64,000 nt of DNA from NCBI RefSeq assembly GCF_030816195.1, contig NZ_JAUSXS010000001.1, forward strand, positions 2,503,501-2,567,500, in the 5' to 3' direction. The stretch comes from Pseudomonas sp. W4I3. Its GTDB lineage: Bacteria > Pseudomonadota > Gammaproteobacteria > Pseudomonadales > Pseudomonadaceae. Of this stretch, positions 48,790-56,858 are shown one piece after another (the stretch's first letter is position 1; each line of letters starts with the position of its first letter). The notes beneath the pieces were generated by a model. That model was not told the origin of the DNA, did not search any database, and saw nothing but the letters and a program-made list of their open reading frames with translations. Both the position numbers and the translations under genes were made by a program.

Positions 48790-48870
48790 CAATGTGGAAG
48801 GCGCTTGCTCCCGATAGCGGTGGGCCAGTCAAGCACGCGTTGACTGACATGCCGTCATCAGGGCATAGGT
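48790..48870. repeat. Degenerate REP doublet
   Basis: AATGTGGAAGGCGCTTGCTCC followed by CGATAGCGGTGGGCCAGTCAA resembles a REP left half with several changes. The right half is reduced to GACTGACATGCCGTCATCAGG. It looks like an old, decaying insertion. Confidence 0.65.
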
Positions 48871-48898
48871 AATACACAACGTTGTTGCACCTACTCTA

Positions 48899-49200
48899 AC
48901 CACGATGCGAAGCGAGCCGCTCTTGATCTTGATCTTGATCTTAGGCGCCCCGTTAAACCACGCTGGCCGGAATTCGATAGTGATTTGGAGGGTAAACCGG
49001 CAGGGATGCCGGTTTAGCCGCCCCGCGCCATGGATGGCGCGTGGCGGCGGCCCTCCAAATTACTGTCGGATTACGGGCACACCGAGCGTGAGCGAGGTGC
49101 CGAGTGGTGGGGCAGGAGCCCTTTTGGTTACTTTTGGGGCTCTTTTCCAAAAGTGACCCGCCGTAAGGGCGGAACCCTAAGCCGCCGTTACCGCAGCAAC
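48899..49200. repeat. Probable dispersed element with three-way-junction core
   Basis: This gene-free stretch has a repeat-like make-up. It opens with TTGATC three times (48921 onward). Then 48983-49060 can fold into a three-way junction: outer stem ATTTGGAGGG/CCCTCCAAAT (10 bp), arm TAAACCGGC/GCCGGTTTA (9 bp), and arm 49017-49031 with 49034-49048 (14 pairs, one mismatch). A CTTTTGG..CCAAAAG region and a CCGCC/GGGCGG hairpin follow. Similar sequence recurs in P. fluorescens-group genomes as far as I recall. The two open frames across it are chance. Confidence 0.65.
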
Positions 49201-49242
49201 GGATATGTACTCGCTCTGATCCAACATCATTGTTGGCTTTCA

Positions 49243-49292
49243 GGCCGCCATCGGGGGCAAGTCGAACCGTCGCACCGCCCCTCCCACATTTA
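49243..49292. repeat. REP unit of the GGGGCGGTGCGAC variant
   Basis: GCCATCGGGGGCAAGTCGAAC leads into CGTCGCACCGCCCCTCCCACA, the inverse of the variant unit at 16495-16535. It is a single unit adjacent to the three-way-junction element and lies just beyond the end of the dipeptidase gene. Confidence 0.75.
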
Positions 49293-49332
49293 AGCGGTGT
49301 TGCCTTTTAGATCGGGCCTCCCACGTGGAGGC

Positions 49333-51072
49333 TCAGAGCTTGGGCAACTGGCCGACACGGCCCATCATTTCGGTGACGATCTGCAGGTCCAGCAAAAATT
49401 GCGGGACGGTCTTGAACTCGCCGTCGGTGTGTCCGGTGTATTTCTCCTCCGGACGGGCCAGGCCGAATTGCACGCCGTTAGGCAGGTCGTGCACGGAGGT
49501 GGCGCCGGCGGAGGTGCCGAACGTGTGCTGCATGCCCAGGTTTTCAGTGGCCACCGCCAGCAAGGCTTTCACCCATTCACCTTCGGGGTTGCGGTACATC
49601 GGGGTATCCAGCGAATACGTGAAGTTCACGTTGACCTTGGCTTGCTGGTCCCACGCGTTCAGCTTCTGCTCGATCTGTGCCTTGAGTGCCTCCGGGGTTT
49701 TGCCCTTCGGTGCGCGCAGGTTCACGGCCAGCTTAAGGGCTTTGTCATCCAGGCCGACAAAGGTTGGCGAGGTGGTCAGCGGGCCCATGAAATCATCCGA
49801 GTAGCCCACGTCCAATTTGCCGCCCAGGTAATCCAGGCCCCAGTTGTCCGCCGCGTACTTCGCAGCATCCGTGATGTGGTTGTGCTTGAAGGCAATCTTG
49901 CCGTCGACGCTGTGGATCAACTCCAGCATACGGGCGACCGGGTTGACCCCGGTTTCGGGTTCCGAAGAGTGGGCAGACACGCCGGTGACGGTGAGTTTGA
50001 CGTCCTTGCCGTCGACCTTGGTGCTCACTTGGAAATTGCCGCCGTTGCGCTTGGCATAGTCATCCCCGGCCTGCTGCAGGCTGGCCGCCAATTCAGCCGG
50101 TTTATCGCTGACCAGGGTTGCGACCGAAACCGATGGAATCTGGTTGGTGGCCTTGCCGCCGGTCAACCCGATAATTTCCGCGCCGGTGCCTTCACCCTTG
50201 CGCACCGGGAAGGTGGCCATGACCGTGCCCGAGCCTTTCTCGGCGATCACTACCGGGTAACCGCCATCCAGCGCCAGGTTGTACTGCGGCGTGGGATTAC
50301 GTTCGAAATAGTAGGGAATGGCGTCACCGGAGGTTTCTTCGGTGGTGTCCACCAGCAGCTTGAACGTGCGCGCCAGCGGCAGCTTTTCTTCCTTGATCAC
50401 CTTCATGGCGTACATCGCCACGATGATGGCGTTCTTGTCATCCTCGGTGCCACGGCCGTACATGCGGTCGCCGATCAGCGTGACCTTGAACGGGTCCAGT
50501 TTGGTGCCATCCTTGAGTACCCAGTTCTCTGGCGTCACCGGCACCACGTCGGCGTGGGCGTGGATGCCCACCACTTCGTCGCTGCTGCCTTCCAGGGAAA
50601 TTTCATACACACGGTTATCGACGTTGCGGAAGTTCAAGTTGAATGACTTGGCCAGGGCCTGGATCTTGTCGGCGATCTTGAGAAATTCCGGGTTTTTGTA
50701 CTGTGGCAGGCCGTCTACGTTGAACGTTGGGATTTCCACCAGTTCGCGCAGGTTGTCGAGCGCAGCCTTGCCGTATTTCACGCGGGTATAAATGCCCAGC
50801 AGGCGATTGATCTCGTCTTGCTGGTCGACGCTCAAGGTTTTGTTGTCGAGAAACGCGCTGATAGCCGGGCCGACGTCAGCGCTCTTGCCCGGCTCGACCT
50901 TGGCCAGGATGGCGAGGAAACTGCGGAAATCGGTGACGGGCGTTTCGCTGAAACTCTTCAGGATCGCGGTGCTTTGGTCAGCGGTGATGTTAGCAAAAGC
51001 AGGGGTGGCGACTGCCGAAAGACCCGCGGCGAGCAGGGTGGCAGCCGCCAATTGCTTGAGTGGAAAGTACAT
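49333..51072 (-). CDS. Secreted M20 family dipeptidase
   Basis: This is a 579-residue zinc peptidase of the PepV/carnosinase-like M20 branch, exported by a signal peptide (LAAATLLAAGLSAVATPAFA, cleavage before NITADQ). VGIHAHADVVPVTPENW holds the first metal ligands, GRGTEDDKN the bridging Asp, and DTTEETSGD the catalytic Glu and next ligand. VSAHSSEPETG and YTGHTDGEF complete the site. It is longer than cytosolic PepV because of an added N-terminal helical domain (about 30-110). The in-frame upstream GTG is too close to the AAAGGAG site, so ATG 51072 is used. It may be the last gene of the tonB operon or separate (95-base gap). Confidence 0.9.
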   Translation of the reverse strand: MYFPLKQLAAATLLAAGLSAVATPAFANITADQSTAILKSFSETPVTDFRSFLAILAKVEPGKSADVGPAISAFLDNKTLSVDQQDEINRLLGIYTRVKYGKAALDNLRELVEIPTFNVDGLPQYKNPEFLKIADKIQALAKSFNLNFRNVDNRVYEISLEGSSDEVVGIHAHADVVPVTPENWVLKDGTKLDPFKVTLIGDRMYGRGTEDDKNAIIVAMYAMKVIKEEKLPLARTFKLLVDTTEETSGDAIPYYFERNPTPQYNLALDGGYPVVIAEKGSGTVMATFPVRKGEGTGAEIIGLTGGKATNQIPSVSVATLVSDKPAELAASLQQAGDDYAKRNGGNFQVSTKVDGKDVKLTVTGVSAHSSEPETGVNPVARMLELIHSVDGKIAFKHNHITDAAKYAADNWGLDYLGGKLDVGYSDDFMGPLTTSPTFVGLDDKALKLAVNLRAPKGKTPEALKAQIEQKLNAWDQQAKVNVNFTYSLDTPMYRNPEGEWVKALLAVATENLGMQHTFGTSAGATSVHDLPNGVQFGLARPEEKYTGHTDGEFKTVPQFLLDLQIVTEMMGRVGQLPKL

Positions 51073-51167
51073 GGATGAAGGCACTCCTTTGCAGGTAATA
51101 AGTGGGAGGTTTCTGACGGATTAGTCAGAAACATTTCCACACACTACCATCACTCAGGTGTGGGAGG

Positions 51168-52385
51168 TCAATGCTGGCCAGGGTGGGGCGCGGGGTATTC
51201 ATCCGCCACGCCAAGGGCTCTGGCATAGGGTCCATCCCATAGCTGTTCATGCAGTTCGCCTAAACGCTTGGCCATGGCGTCGCTGCGCATCACCACTTCT
51301 AGATTGCGCGAGTTATCCAGGTAGCCGCCCAACCAGTTGCTGGTCCCAACCCACGCTACCTGCCCGTCGATCTCCATGGCCTTGCTATGGATCACCCGCG
51401 CATACGGGATAAAGCCTTGCTTGGCTTCGGGCAGGGTGACGATCCTGATCTGCACATTCGGCAGCACCGCGAGGCTCTTGAGGTAGGGCAGTTCCAGCGG
51501 GTCGGTGTTCCAGTTGGACACCATCAGCTTGATCGACACCCCCCGCGCAGCGGCGGCGCGCACGGCGTTGTCGATCACCGCGTAGTAGGGGCGGGTCCGA
51601 TCCGGGCCGTAGGACAGCGGTGCATAGTCGAGCAACTGCACACGCACCTCCTTCTTCGCTTCGCCCAGCAGGCGCGGCAACTCCAGCTGTGAATCACCGA
51701 CGCCGGGCGGGTTGTAGCGATGTGGGCTGGCCACCAGGTAGTTACCGGTGCGCGCAGGTTCCTGGCCGGTGGCCGGCAGCGGCACCGGCCGGTGTTCGGC
51801 GAGGGCCTGTTGGGCTTGCCAGTCCTGGTCGAAGATCGCCTGGACCTGCCCGACTACAGTCGCATCGCTGATGCGCAGTCCGGTTTCGTGGATATGTTCC
51901 AGGGAGCGCCAGTCGAAATTCTGGCTGCCGATAAATGCCTGCTCGCCGTCCACTACCATGTACTTGGCGTGGATGATCCCGCCGCTCACTTGCCCGAAAG
52001 GCAGTACGCGGAACGTCAGGTTTGGGATGGCGCGCAAGCGTTCCAGGGTGGCCGCATCCGACAACTTGAGGCCTTTTTCTTCAAGCAGAAAACGAATCTT
52101 CACGCCGCGCTTGCCGGCGGCTTCCAGGTGTTCGGTGACCTTGTCCATCACCGAGCCGGGATGATCGGCCGCGTAGAACTGGCCGATATCAATGCGCTGT
52201 TTTGCGCCGTCAAACAGCTCGATCCACACAGGCCCAGGCTGACGCAAATCGGCGGTACCCAGCACAGTGTCGACCGGTACGGTATGCACCAGCTCAAAGC
52301 CTGGAATTGAAAAATCCGCCTGGGCCAGCGGACTGAGCAGCAGGCCGGTGAGGCCTGCGATACGCAACTTGATCGATAGGGACAT
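51168..52385 (-). CDS. Exported phospholipase D-like protein
   Basis: This is a 405-residue PLD-superfamily protein with a signal peptide (LSIKLRIAGLTGLLLSPLAQA, then DFSIPGF). Both catalytic HKD motifs are complete: His139-Lys141-Asp146 (HAKYMVVD) with GSQNFDW after it, and His333-Lys335-Asp340 (HSKAMEID) with GTSNW. Family members cleave phosphodiesters in phospholipids or nucleic acids; the domain order recalls the PLD3/K4 type. It follows exbB by 54 bases in the TonB operon. The start at 52403 would be TTG, so ATG 52385 is preferred. The substrate is unknown. Confidence 0.88.
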   Translation of the reverse strand: MSLSIKLRIAGLTGLLLSPLAQADFSIPGFELVHTVPVDTVLGTADLRQPGPVWIELFDGAKQRIDIGQFYAADHPGSVMDKVTEHLEAAGKRGVKIRFLLEEKGLKLSDAATLERLRAIPNLTFRVLPFGQVSGGIIHAKYMVVDGEQAFIGSQNFDWRSLEHIHETGLRISDATVVGQVQAIFDQDWQAQQALAEHRPVPLPATGQEPARTGNYLVASPHRYNPPGVGDSQLELPRLLGEAKKEVRVQLLDYAPLSYGPDRTRPYYAVIDNAVRAAAARGVSIKLMVSNWNTDPLELPYLKSLAVLPNVQIRIVTLPEAKQGFIPYARVIHSKAMEIDGQVAWVGTSNWLGGYLDNSRNLEVVMRSDAMAKRLGELHEQLWDGPYARALGVADEYPAPHPGQH

Positions 52386-52439
52386 AGGTGTCTCGGCGGG
52401 CAAAAAAAGGACGGGCGCCTATAGCGCCCACCCCGAAGG

Positions 52440-53087
52440 TCATGCCGTGCGGGTGTGCAACGGCGTCGGTACCAGATGCGGTACTTCACCCTGCACACGG
52501 GCACCGCTGGCGGCGCGAATCAGCAGGATCTTCAACTGGTCGTTGATGCGCTCCAGGCTGTCTTGGAAGAAGTTGTGAAACACCACGCAGAACAGCGCGA
52601 TGGCGATACCCAGCCCGGTGGCGAACAAGGCCGTGCCGATACCACCGGAAATCTGCCCTGGGTCGGACACGCCCGCCGTGGCCAGCGCCTTGAAGGTGTC
52701 GATGATGCCCAAGATGGTCCCCAGCAGGCCAAGCAGCGGGGCGGCAGTGGTGATGGTCTCGATGATCCACAGGCTGCGGGCCAGCGGGGCGCGGGTCTTG
52801 AGGTACTGGGTGTCGATTTCGTCGTCCAGGTCTTTGCGCGAACCGTGAGATGCCTTCTGGGCCAGCACCGGCAGGATCATGTCCAGCGCCAGGCTGCGGC
52901 GACCGGTCAGGCTCTGCGGCAAGTCGCGTTCGCTGTGCACGTTGGTGCCCAAGGCGTCGATCAGGGCGCGGGCCTGGCGGCGTACGTAAGCGAAGTAGAT
53001 GCCACGCTCGATGGCGATGAAGATGGCGATGGCCATCGCGGCATACATCACATAGAAGGTGACGTCGTGGAGCAGGTTCATATCCAT
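52440..53087 (-). CDS. exbB: ExbB/MotA/TolQ-family proton channel subunit
   Basis: This is a 215-residue ExbB homolog that with ExbD uses the proton gradient to energise TonB. It has three membrane helices: FYVMYAAMAIAIFIAIERGIYF (about 11-32), the pair around IETITTAAPLLGLLGTILGIIDTF (108-131), and GIGTALFATGLGIAIALFCVVFHNFF (148-173). The LLGTILGI and GIGTALFATGLGI motifs are the family core. It is separated from exbD by tonB and the receptor gene, an unusual order, but all lie on one strand with short gaps. Confidence 0.9.
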   Translation of the reverse strand: MDMNLLHDVTFYVMYAAMAIAIFIAIERGIYFAYVRRQARALIDALGTNVHSERDLPQSLTGRRSLALDMILPVLAQKASHGSRKDLDDEIDTQYLKTRAPLARSLWIIETITTAAPLLGLLGTILGIIDTFKALATAGVSDPGQISGGIGTALFATGLGIAIALFCVVFHNFFQDSLERINDQLKILLIRAASGARVQGEVPHLVPTPLHTRTA

Positions 53088-53111
53088 GCTTGCGATCCTC
53101 TTGGGTCAGTC

Positions 53112-55397
53112 TTAGAAATTGGCTTCCAGCGAAACCGTGACGGTGCGGTCCAGGCCGACGATGTACGCCGGGTCGCCGTCGCGAAAGCCGCTGTAGCTGG
53201 CGGCGTTGGTCTTGGTGGTGTACACGCCGTCCAGGTATTTCTTGTCGAACAGGTTGTCGACGTTCAGGCGCAGGGTCGCGTCCTTGACCACTTTCTTGTC
53301 CACCGGCAGGTAGATACCGGCGCCGAGGTTGAACACGGTGCGCCCGGAAATGGCTTCGTCGTTGGTCAGGTCGCCGTAGAGTTTGCTGGTGTACTTGCCG
53401 CCGAAGGTGCCGTAGAAACGCCCGTCGTCGTAGCCGATGTTGGCCGCCAGCATGTTCTTCGGCACGTTGGCAAATTGCTTGCCGCTGGTGGGCAACAGGA
53501 TGGCCTGGCCGGCGTTATAGACGCTCATGTCATCTTGCTGCTCGGCCTTGGTGTAGGTGTAGGAGGTGTAGTAATTGAAGTGGTTGGGCAGCAGGCCGCT
53601 CCATTCCAGTTCCAGGCCTTTGTTGGTGACGGCGCCGACGTTGATGTCGGCAGCGTCGCCGTTGATGTCCTTGGAAGACACCTGACGATTCTTGAAGTCC
53701 ATGTAGAACAGGGTCGCGGCCAACGTCATATCATCGCCGTTGTAGCGCCAGCCCAATTCGTGGTTCCAGCTGGTTTCCGGCTCGAGGTTGATGGAGTCGA
53801 CGCCCTTGTCATACAGCGCATAGTTTTGCGGTACGCGCATGTTGCGTGACAGGCTGTAGAACAGCTGGTCGCGCTCGTCCAGCTGGTATTTGAGGCCGAC
53901 GTTGGGCAGCAGTTTGTTGTAGGTCTGGTTACGCTTTTCCGGCTGCTCGTTGAGGCTGCCGTGGTTGGTGCCGTCACGCTCGACGTTCATGTAGGCCAGG
54001 CCTGCGATGAAGGTCCAGTCCGAGTTGATGTACCAGGTGTCCTGGGCCCAGACTTTTTGCGCCGGGGTCACGGTGAAGCGGTCGCGGCCCTGCACGGTGT
54101 TGCCGTTGGCATCGACGATGGCGCTGTTGGAATCCGGCCAGGTGTCGACCGGCTTGCCATTGCTCTTGAGCGCAATGAATGGCTGGGTCTGGCTCTGGCG
54201 CGCACGCTCGTACCAGTAACCGAATTGCAGGCTGTGGTCGCCCAGGTCCCAGGTCAGTTTGGTGGTGATGCCCGGGCGCCAGGTTTGCGTGCGCGACGGG
54301 CGATAGTACACGCCGCTGTTCGGCGTGCCGTCGGCGGTGTATTGGGCGGCAGTCGGCAGGTTGCCGAGGTCGAACACGCCGCCTTGGTTGGAGCCACGGT
54401 TGAGGGCATAGCTGGATGCACCGACGCCACTGCCATTGCCCCAGAAGTAATACGGGATCACCGACAGGGCCAGGTTGTCGGCCAGTTTGAACTGGGTATT
54501 GAGCACGGCGGTAAAGGTCTGGAACGGGTTCTGCGCCAGGGCGTAGTAGCTGTTGTACTTGCCGTTGCTGCCCACGGTCGGCGTCGCCGGGTAGGGGTCG
54601 TACTTGCGCCCGTACTGCTGGAATTGGGCCTTGGTCAGTTGGCTGTAACTGTTGTTGTCCTGCTCGTGGTACTTGAGGATCAGGTTGGCGGTGTTGCCAT
54701 TGCCGGCGTCGAAAAAGCTATTCCATTCCACCTTGTCCGCACGCACGGCCCCCGAGCCGCGCCACATATCCCCTTCGGTATGGGACACCGATAGCCAGTT
54801 GCTCAGGCCGTTGACCTCGCCGCTGTTGAGGCGGGCGAAGGTCTTGCGGGTGGCGTTGCTGCCGACGATCTGTTTGACGAAGGCGCCTGTTTCCTTGGTT
54901 GGTCGAATGGTCACGATGCCGATGTTGCCGCCACTGGAGCCGATGTGCGGGCCGTCGGCTTCCGACGCGCCTTGGGTGACGAAGATCTGGTCGATGTTTT
55001 CCGGATCGCCCAGCAGGTTGGAGTACAGCGCATAGTTGCCCGAGTCGTTGATCGGCATGCCGTCCACCGACATGCCCACCTGGTCGGAGTTCATGCCGCG
55101 CATCGTGAAGCGAAAGCCCGAGAGGCCGGTGTTGTCTTCGCTGGAAATGTTCAAGCCTGGGGTGTACTTGAGCTTGTCGATGGCGTTGCCGGTCGCGGCC
55201 TGCTTGTCCAGCGCTTCCTTGGTCACGGTGGAGCGGCCCTTGATGCTTTCTTCCGGCACCATGTAGCCGCCCCCGGCGCTGGCCTTGCCCTGTACGCCGA
55301 TGGTGCCGACGTTACTGTCGCTCGTGTCTGCCATGACCACGGCCTGGGTCATGCTGGTGGCGGCAACGAGTGCCAGATGCATGCGGGTGAACTTCAT
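53112..55397 (-). CDS. TonB-dependent receptor within the ExbBD-TonB operon
   Basis: This is a 761-residue outer-membrane receptor. A signal peptide (about 1-24) is followed by the likely TonB box near VGTIGVQG (30-37), the plug (LKYTPGLNISSEDNTGLSGF, then GMSVDGMPINDSGNY and SSGGNIGIVTIRPT) and the barrel ending VTVSLEANF with terminal Phe. The start at 55400 would be GTG; ATG 55397 with AGGACGA upstream is used. It has a private energiser (exbD and tonB before it, exbB after it). The absence of Fur-like sites and the nearby Pho box point to a phosphorus-containing ligand and not iron, but that is inference. Confidence 0.92.
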   Translation of the reverse strand: MKFTRMHLALVAATSMTQAVVMADTSDSNVGTIGVQGKASAGGGYMVPEESIKGRSTVTKEALDKQAATGNAIDKLKYTPGLNISSEDNTGLSGFRFTMRGMNSDQVGMSVDGMPINDSGNYALYSNLLGDPENIDQIFVTQGASEADGPHIGSSGGNIGIVTIRPTKETGAFVKQIVGSNATRKTFARLNSGEVNGLSNWLSVSHTEGDMWRGSGAVRADKVEWNSFFDAGNGNTANLILKYHEQDNNSYSQLTKAQFQQYGRKYDPYPATPTVGSNGKYNSYYALAQNPFQTFTAVLNTQFKLADNLALSVIPYYFWGNGSGVGASSYALNRGSNQGGVFDLGNLPTAAQYTADGTPNSGVYYRPSRTQTWRPGITTKLTWDLGDHSLQFGYWYERARQSQTQPFIALKSNGKPVDTWPDSNSAIVDANGNTVQGRDRFTVTPAQKVWAQDTWYINSDWTFIAGLAYMNVERDGTNHGSLNEQPEKRNQTYNKLLPNVGLKYQLDERDQLFYSLSRNMRVPQNYALYDKGVDSINLEPETSWNHELGWRYNGDDMTLAATLFYMDFKNRQVSSKDINGDAADINVGAVTNKGLELEWSGLLPNHFNYYTSYTYTKAEQQDDMSVYNAGQAILLPTSGKQFANVPKNMLAANIGYDDGRFYGTFGGKYTSKLYGDLTNDEAISGRTVFNLGAGIYLPVDKKVVKDATLRLNVDNLFDKKYLDGVYTTKTNAASYSGFRDGDPAYIVGLDRTVTVSLEANF

Positions 55398-55421
55398 CAC
55401 GGTCGTCCTGGTGTCGGGTGC

Positions 55422-56147
55422 TTATTGCACGCTGTAGTTGAAGGTGGCGGTGAAGCGCTGTTCGTTGCGGCCCCCGAAGGCTTGCTCGGGGAACGGCTTG
55501 ACCTGCTTGATGCGACGCAAGCTGTTGCTGGCGGCCCGGTTGAGCAACATGCTCGCGGCCTGGGTTTGCAGGCCCGAATCCAGCACGCGGCCCTGGCGGT
55601 CCACCAGCAGCCACACCACCACTTCGCCACTGGGGCGTTCGAGGGATGCCTGACGCCCGGTGGGGTACTGCTTGTAGGTGTCCAACTCGTTGCGCAAGCC
55701 CTTGAGGTAGCCGCCTTCCAGCGCCTGGCTGTCGACCTTCGGCGGCGCGGGCGGGGCGGGTGCTTGCACGGTCTGTGGTACCGGCGCCGGTGCTGGTTTG
55801 GCGGCTACCGGTGGCGGCGTCGGCACGGGCTTGGCGACCACGGGCGCAGGCTTGGGCACAGGTTTTGGCTTGGGCTTGGGTTCAGGTTTGGGCACAGGCT
55901 TGGGCGGGGGCGGCGGAGCGGGCTCGGCGTCCTCCTCCTCGATGACCGGCGGTGGTGGCGCTTGCTCTACCACGGGCTGCGGGACCACTTGCGGCTCTGG
56001 CTCAACCAGCGCCAACTCGACCGCCGACTCGTCATACACCGGCTCGACCTTCAAGGTCTGCGACTGGATACCCAGCGCAATCAGCACCAGGGCAATCAGG
56101 GCCGGGACACTGCCCAGCAGCTGACGCGCACGAAACAGGACGTACAT
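55422..56147 (-). CDS. tonB: TonB energy transducer
   Basis: This is a 241-residue TonB. It has one N-terminal membrane anchor (LLGSVPALIALVLIALGI, 10-27), a long periplasm-spanning Pro/Lys/Glu region (about 48-145; PKPVPKPEPKPKPKPVPKP type) and a C-terminal receptor-binding domain from about 150 (QYPTGRQASL, GEVVVWLLVDRQGRVLDSG). The ATG lies two bases after the exbD stop codon. This is presumably one of several TonBs in the cell, dedicated to the receptor encoded immediately downstream. Confidence 0.92.
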   Translation of the reverse strand: MYVLFRARQLLGSVPALIALVLIALGIQSQTLKVEPVYDESAVELALVEPEPQVVPQPVVEQAPPPPVIEEEDAEPAPPPPPKPVPKPEPKPKPKPVPKPAPVVAKPVPTPPPVAAKPAPAPVPQTVQAPAPPAPPKVDSQALEGGYLKGLRNELDTYKQYPTGRQASLERPSGEVVVWLLVDRQGRVLDSGLQTQAASMLLNRAASNSLRRIKQVKPFPEQAFGGRNEQRFTATFNYSVQ

Positions 56148-56149
56148 GA

Positions 56150-56557
56150 TCAGGACTTGCGCGTGGCAATGGACACGGAGGTGAAGCCACCCAGGCGCAG
56201 GGTGTCCATCACTTCCACCAGGCGCGAGACTTCAACGCCTTTGTCGCTGTTGACGATGATCGTCGACCGGGTATCGGGCTTTTGCGCCGCCTTCAGCGCC
56301 GGCACCAGGGCATCCACCGTGAGGTCCTTGCCATCCAGTTGCAGTTGGCCTTCCAGGCCCAAGGTCAAGATGAACTTGTTCTGCGGTTTGAGCTGCTGCG
56401 AACTGCTGGCGCTGGGCAGCTGAGTCTTCATGCCCAGGGCCGGAATCACGTTCAAGCTCACCAGTACAAAAAACACCAGGAGGAACATCATCACGTCGAT
56501 CATTGGGATCAGTTCGATGTGCGCCTTGCGCTTCTTGGGTTCATCCCAGGTTCTCAT
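56150..56557 (-). CDS. exbD: ExbD/TolR-family protein
   Basis: This is a 135-residue ExbD. A single membrane helix (PMIDVMMFLLVFFVLVSL, 18-35) contains the proton-carrying Asp21 that the family requires; the periplasmic part ends TLRLGGFTSVSIATRKS. It is the first gene of the exbD-tonB-receptor-exbB-PLD operon. Upstream (56606-56619) lies TGACCGAACGGTTA, a short palindrome-like sequence of the TetR-operator form, not strong enough to call. Confidence 0.9.
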   Translation of the reverse strand: MRTWDEPKKRKAHIELIPMIDVMMFLLVFFVLVSLNVIPALGMKTQLPSASSSQQLKPQNKFILTLGLEGQLQLDGKDLTVDALVPALKAAQKPDTRSTIIVNSDKGVEVSRLVEVMDTLRLGGFTSVSIATRKS

Positions 56558-56684
56558 TCCGTTACCCCGTTATTGAATTAGGGGCAACACGCTAGCAAGC
56601 AAAAATGACCGAACGGTTAACTTTAATTTACGTTTTGAAGGCTCTAGAAAGGGTCTTACAGACGCGTGGTGAAGTGATCTTATG

Positions 56685-56702
56685 CAGTCATGAAACTGAC
56701 AT
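56685..56702 (+). promoter_or_regulatory. Probable Pho box upstream of phoD
   Basis: CAGTCATGAAACTGACAT contains two CTGTCAT-like heptamers (CAGTCAT and CTGACAT, each six of seven) separated by GAAA, which gives the 11-base period of PhoB sites. It lies between the divergent exbD operon and phoD, 46 bases before the small ORF that leads phoD. It could serve either direction. Confidence 0.65.
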
Positions 56703-56747
56703 GACGGCGCTACATGCTCGAAAAATTTATATCGGGAGCTGCCAGCC

Positions 56748-56858
56748 ATGAGTCGTTCGTTGCCGCATTTGTTAACTGCGCGTTTGCTGTTGCAGGCGCT
56801 GGACGCGGAGCAGGCCGAGATGTCTTTTAGTCTTGTGAATTGGAAGCGTGGGTTATGA
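56748..56858 (+). CDS. Possible 36-residue small protein coupled to phoD
   Basis: This is a 36-codon ORF starting ATG 56748 with GGGAG nine bases upstream (56734-56738). The peptide begins MSRSLPHLLTARLLLQAL, has a short amphipathic or hydrophobic first half, and ends VNWKRGL. Its TGA overlaps the phoD ATG (ATGA), the arrangement of translationally coupled genes. No family is recognised; it may be a leader for phoD translation or a small membrane-associated protein. Confidence 0.5.
   Translation: MSRSLPHLLTARLLLQALDAEQAEMSFSLVNWKRGL

Noticed and set aside
48905..49293. Two short open frames inside the dispersed element
   Set aside because: They lie across stems of the fold and start without ribosome-binding sites; such frames are repeat artefacts.
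49297..50646. Plus-strand open frame of 449 codons opposite the M20 dipeptidase gene
   Set aside because: It is a shadow frame; the dipeptidase motifs are all on the other strand.
56606..56619. TGACCGAACGGTTA as a TetR-type operator of the exbD operon
   Set aside because: Only a four-base core is symmetric and the outer bases mismatch; too weak to list as a site.
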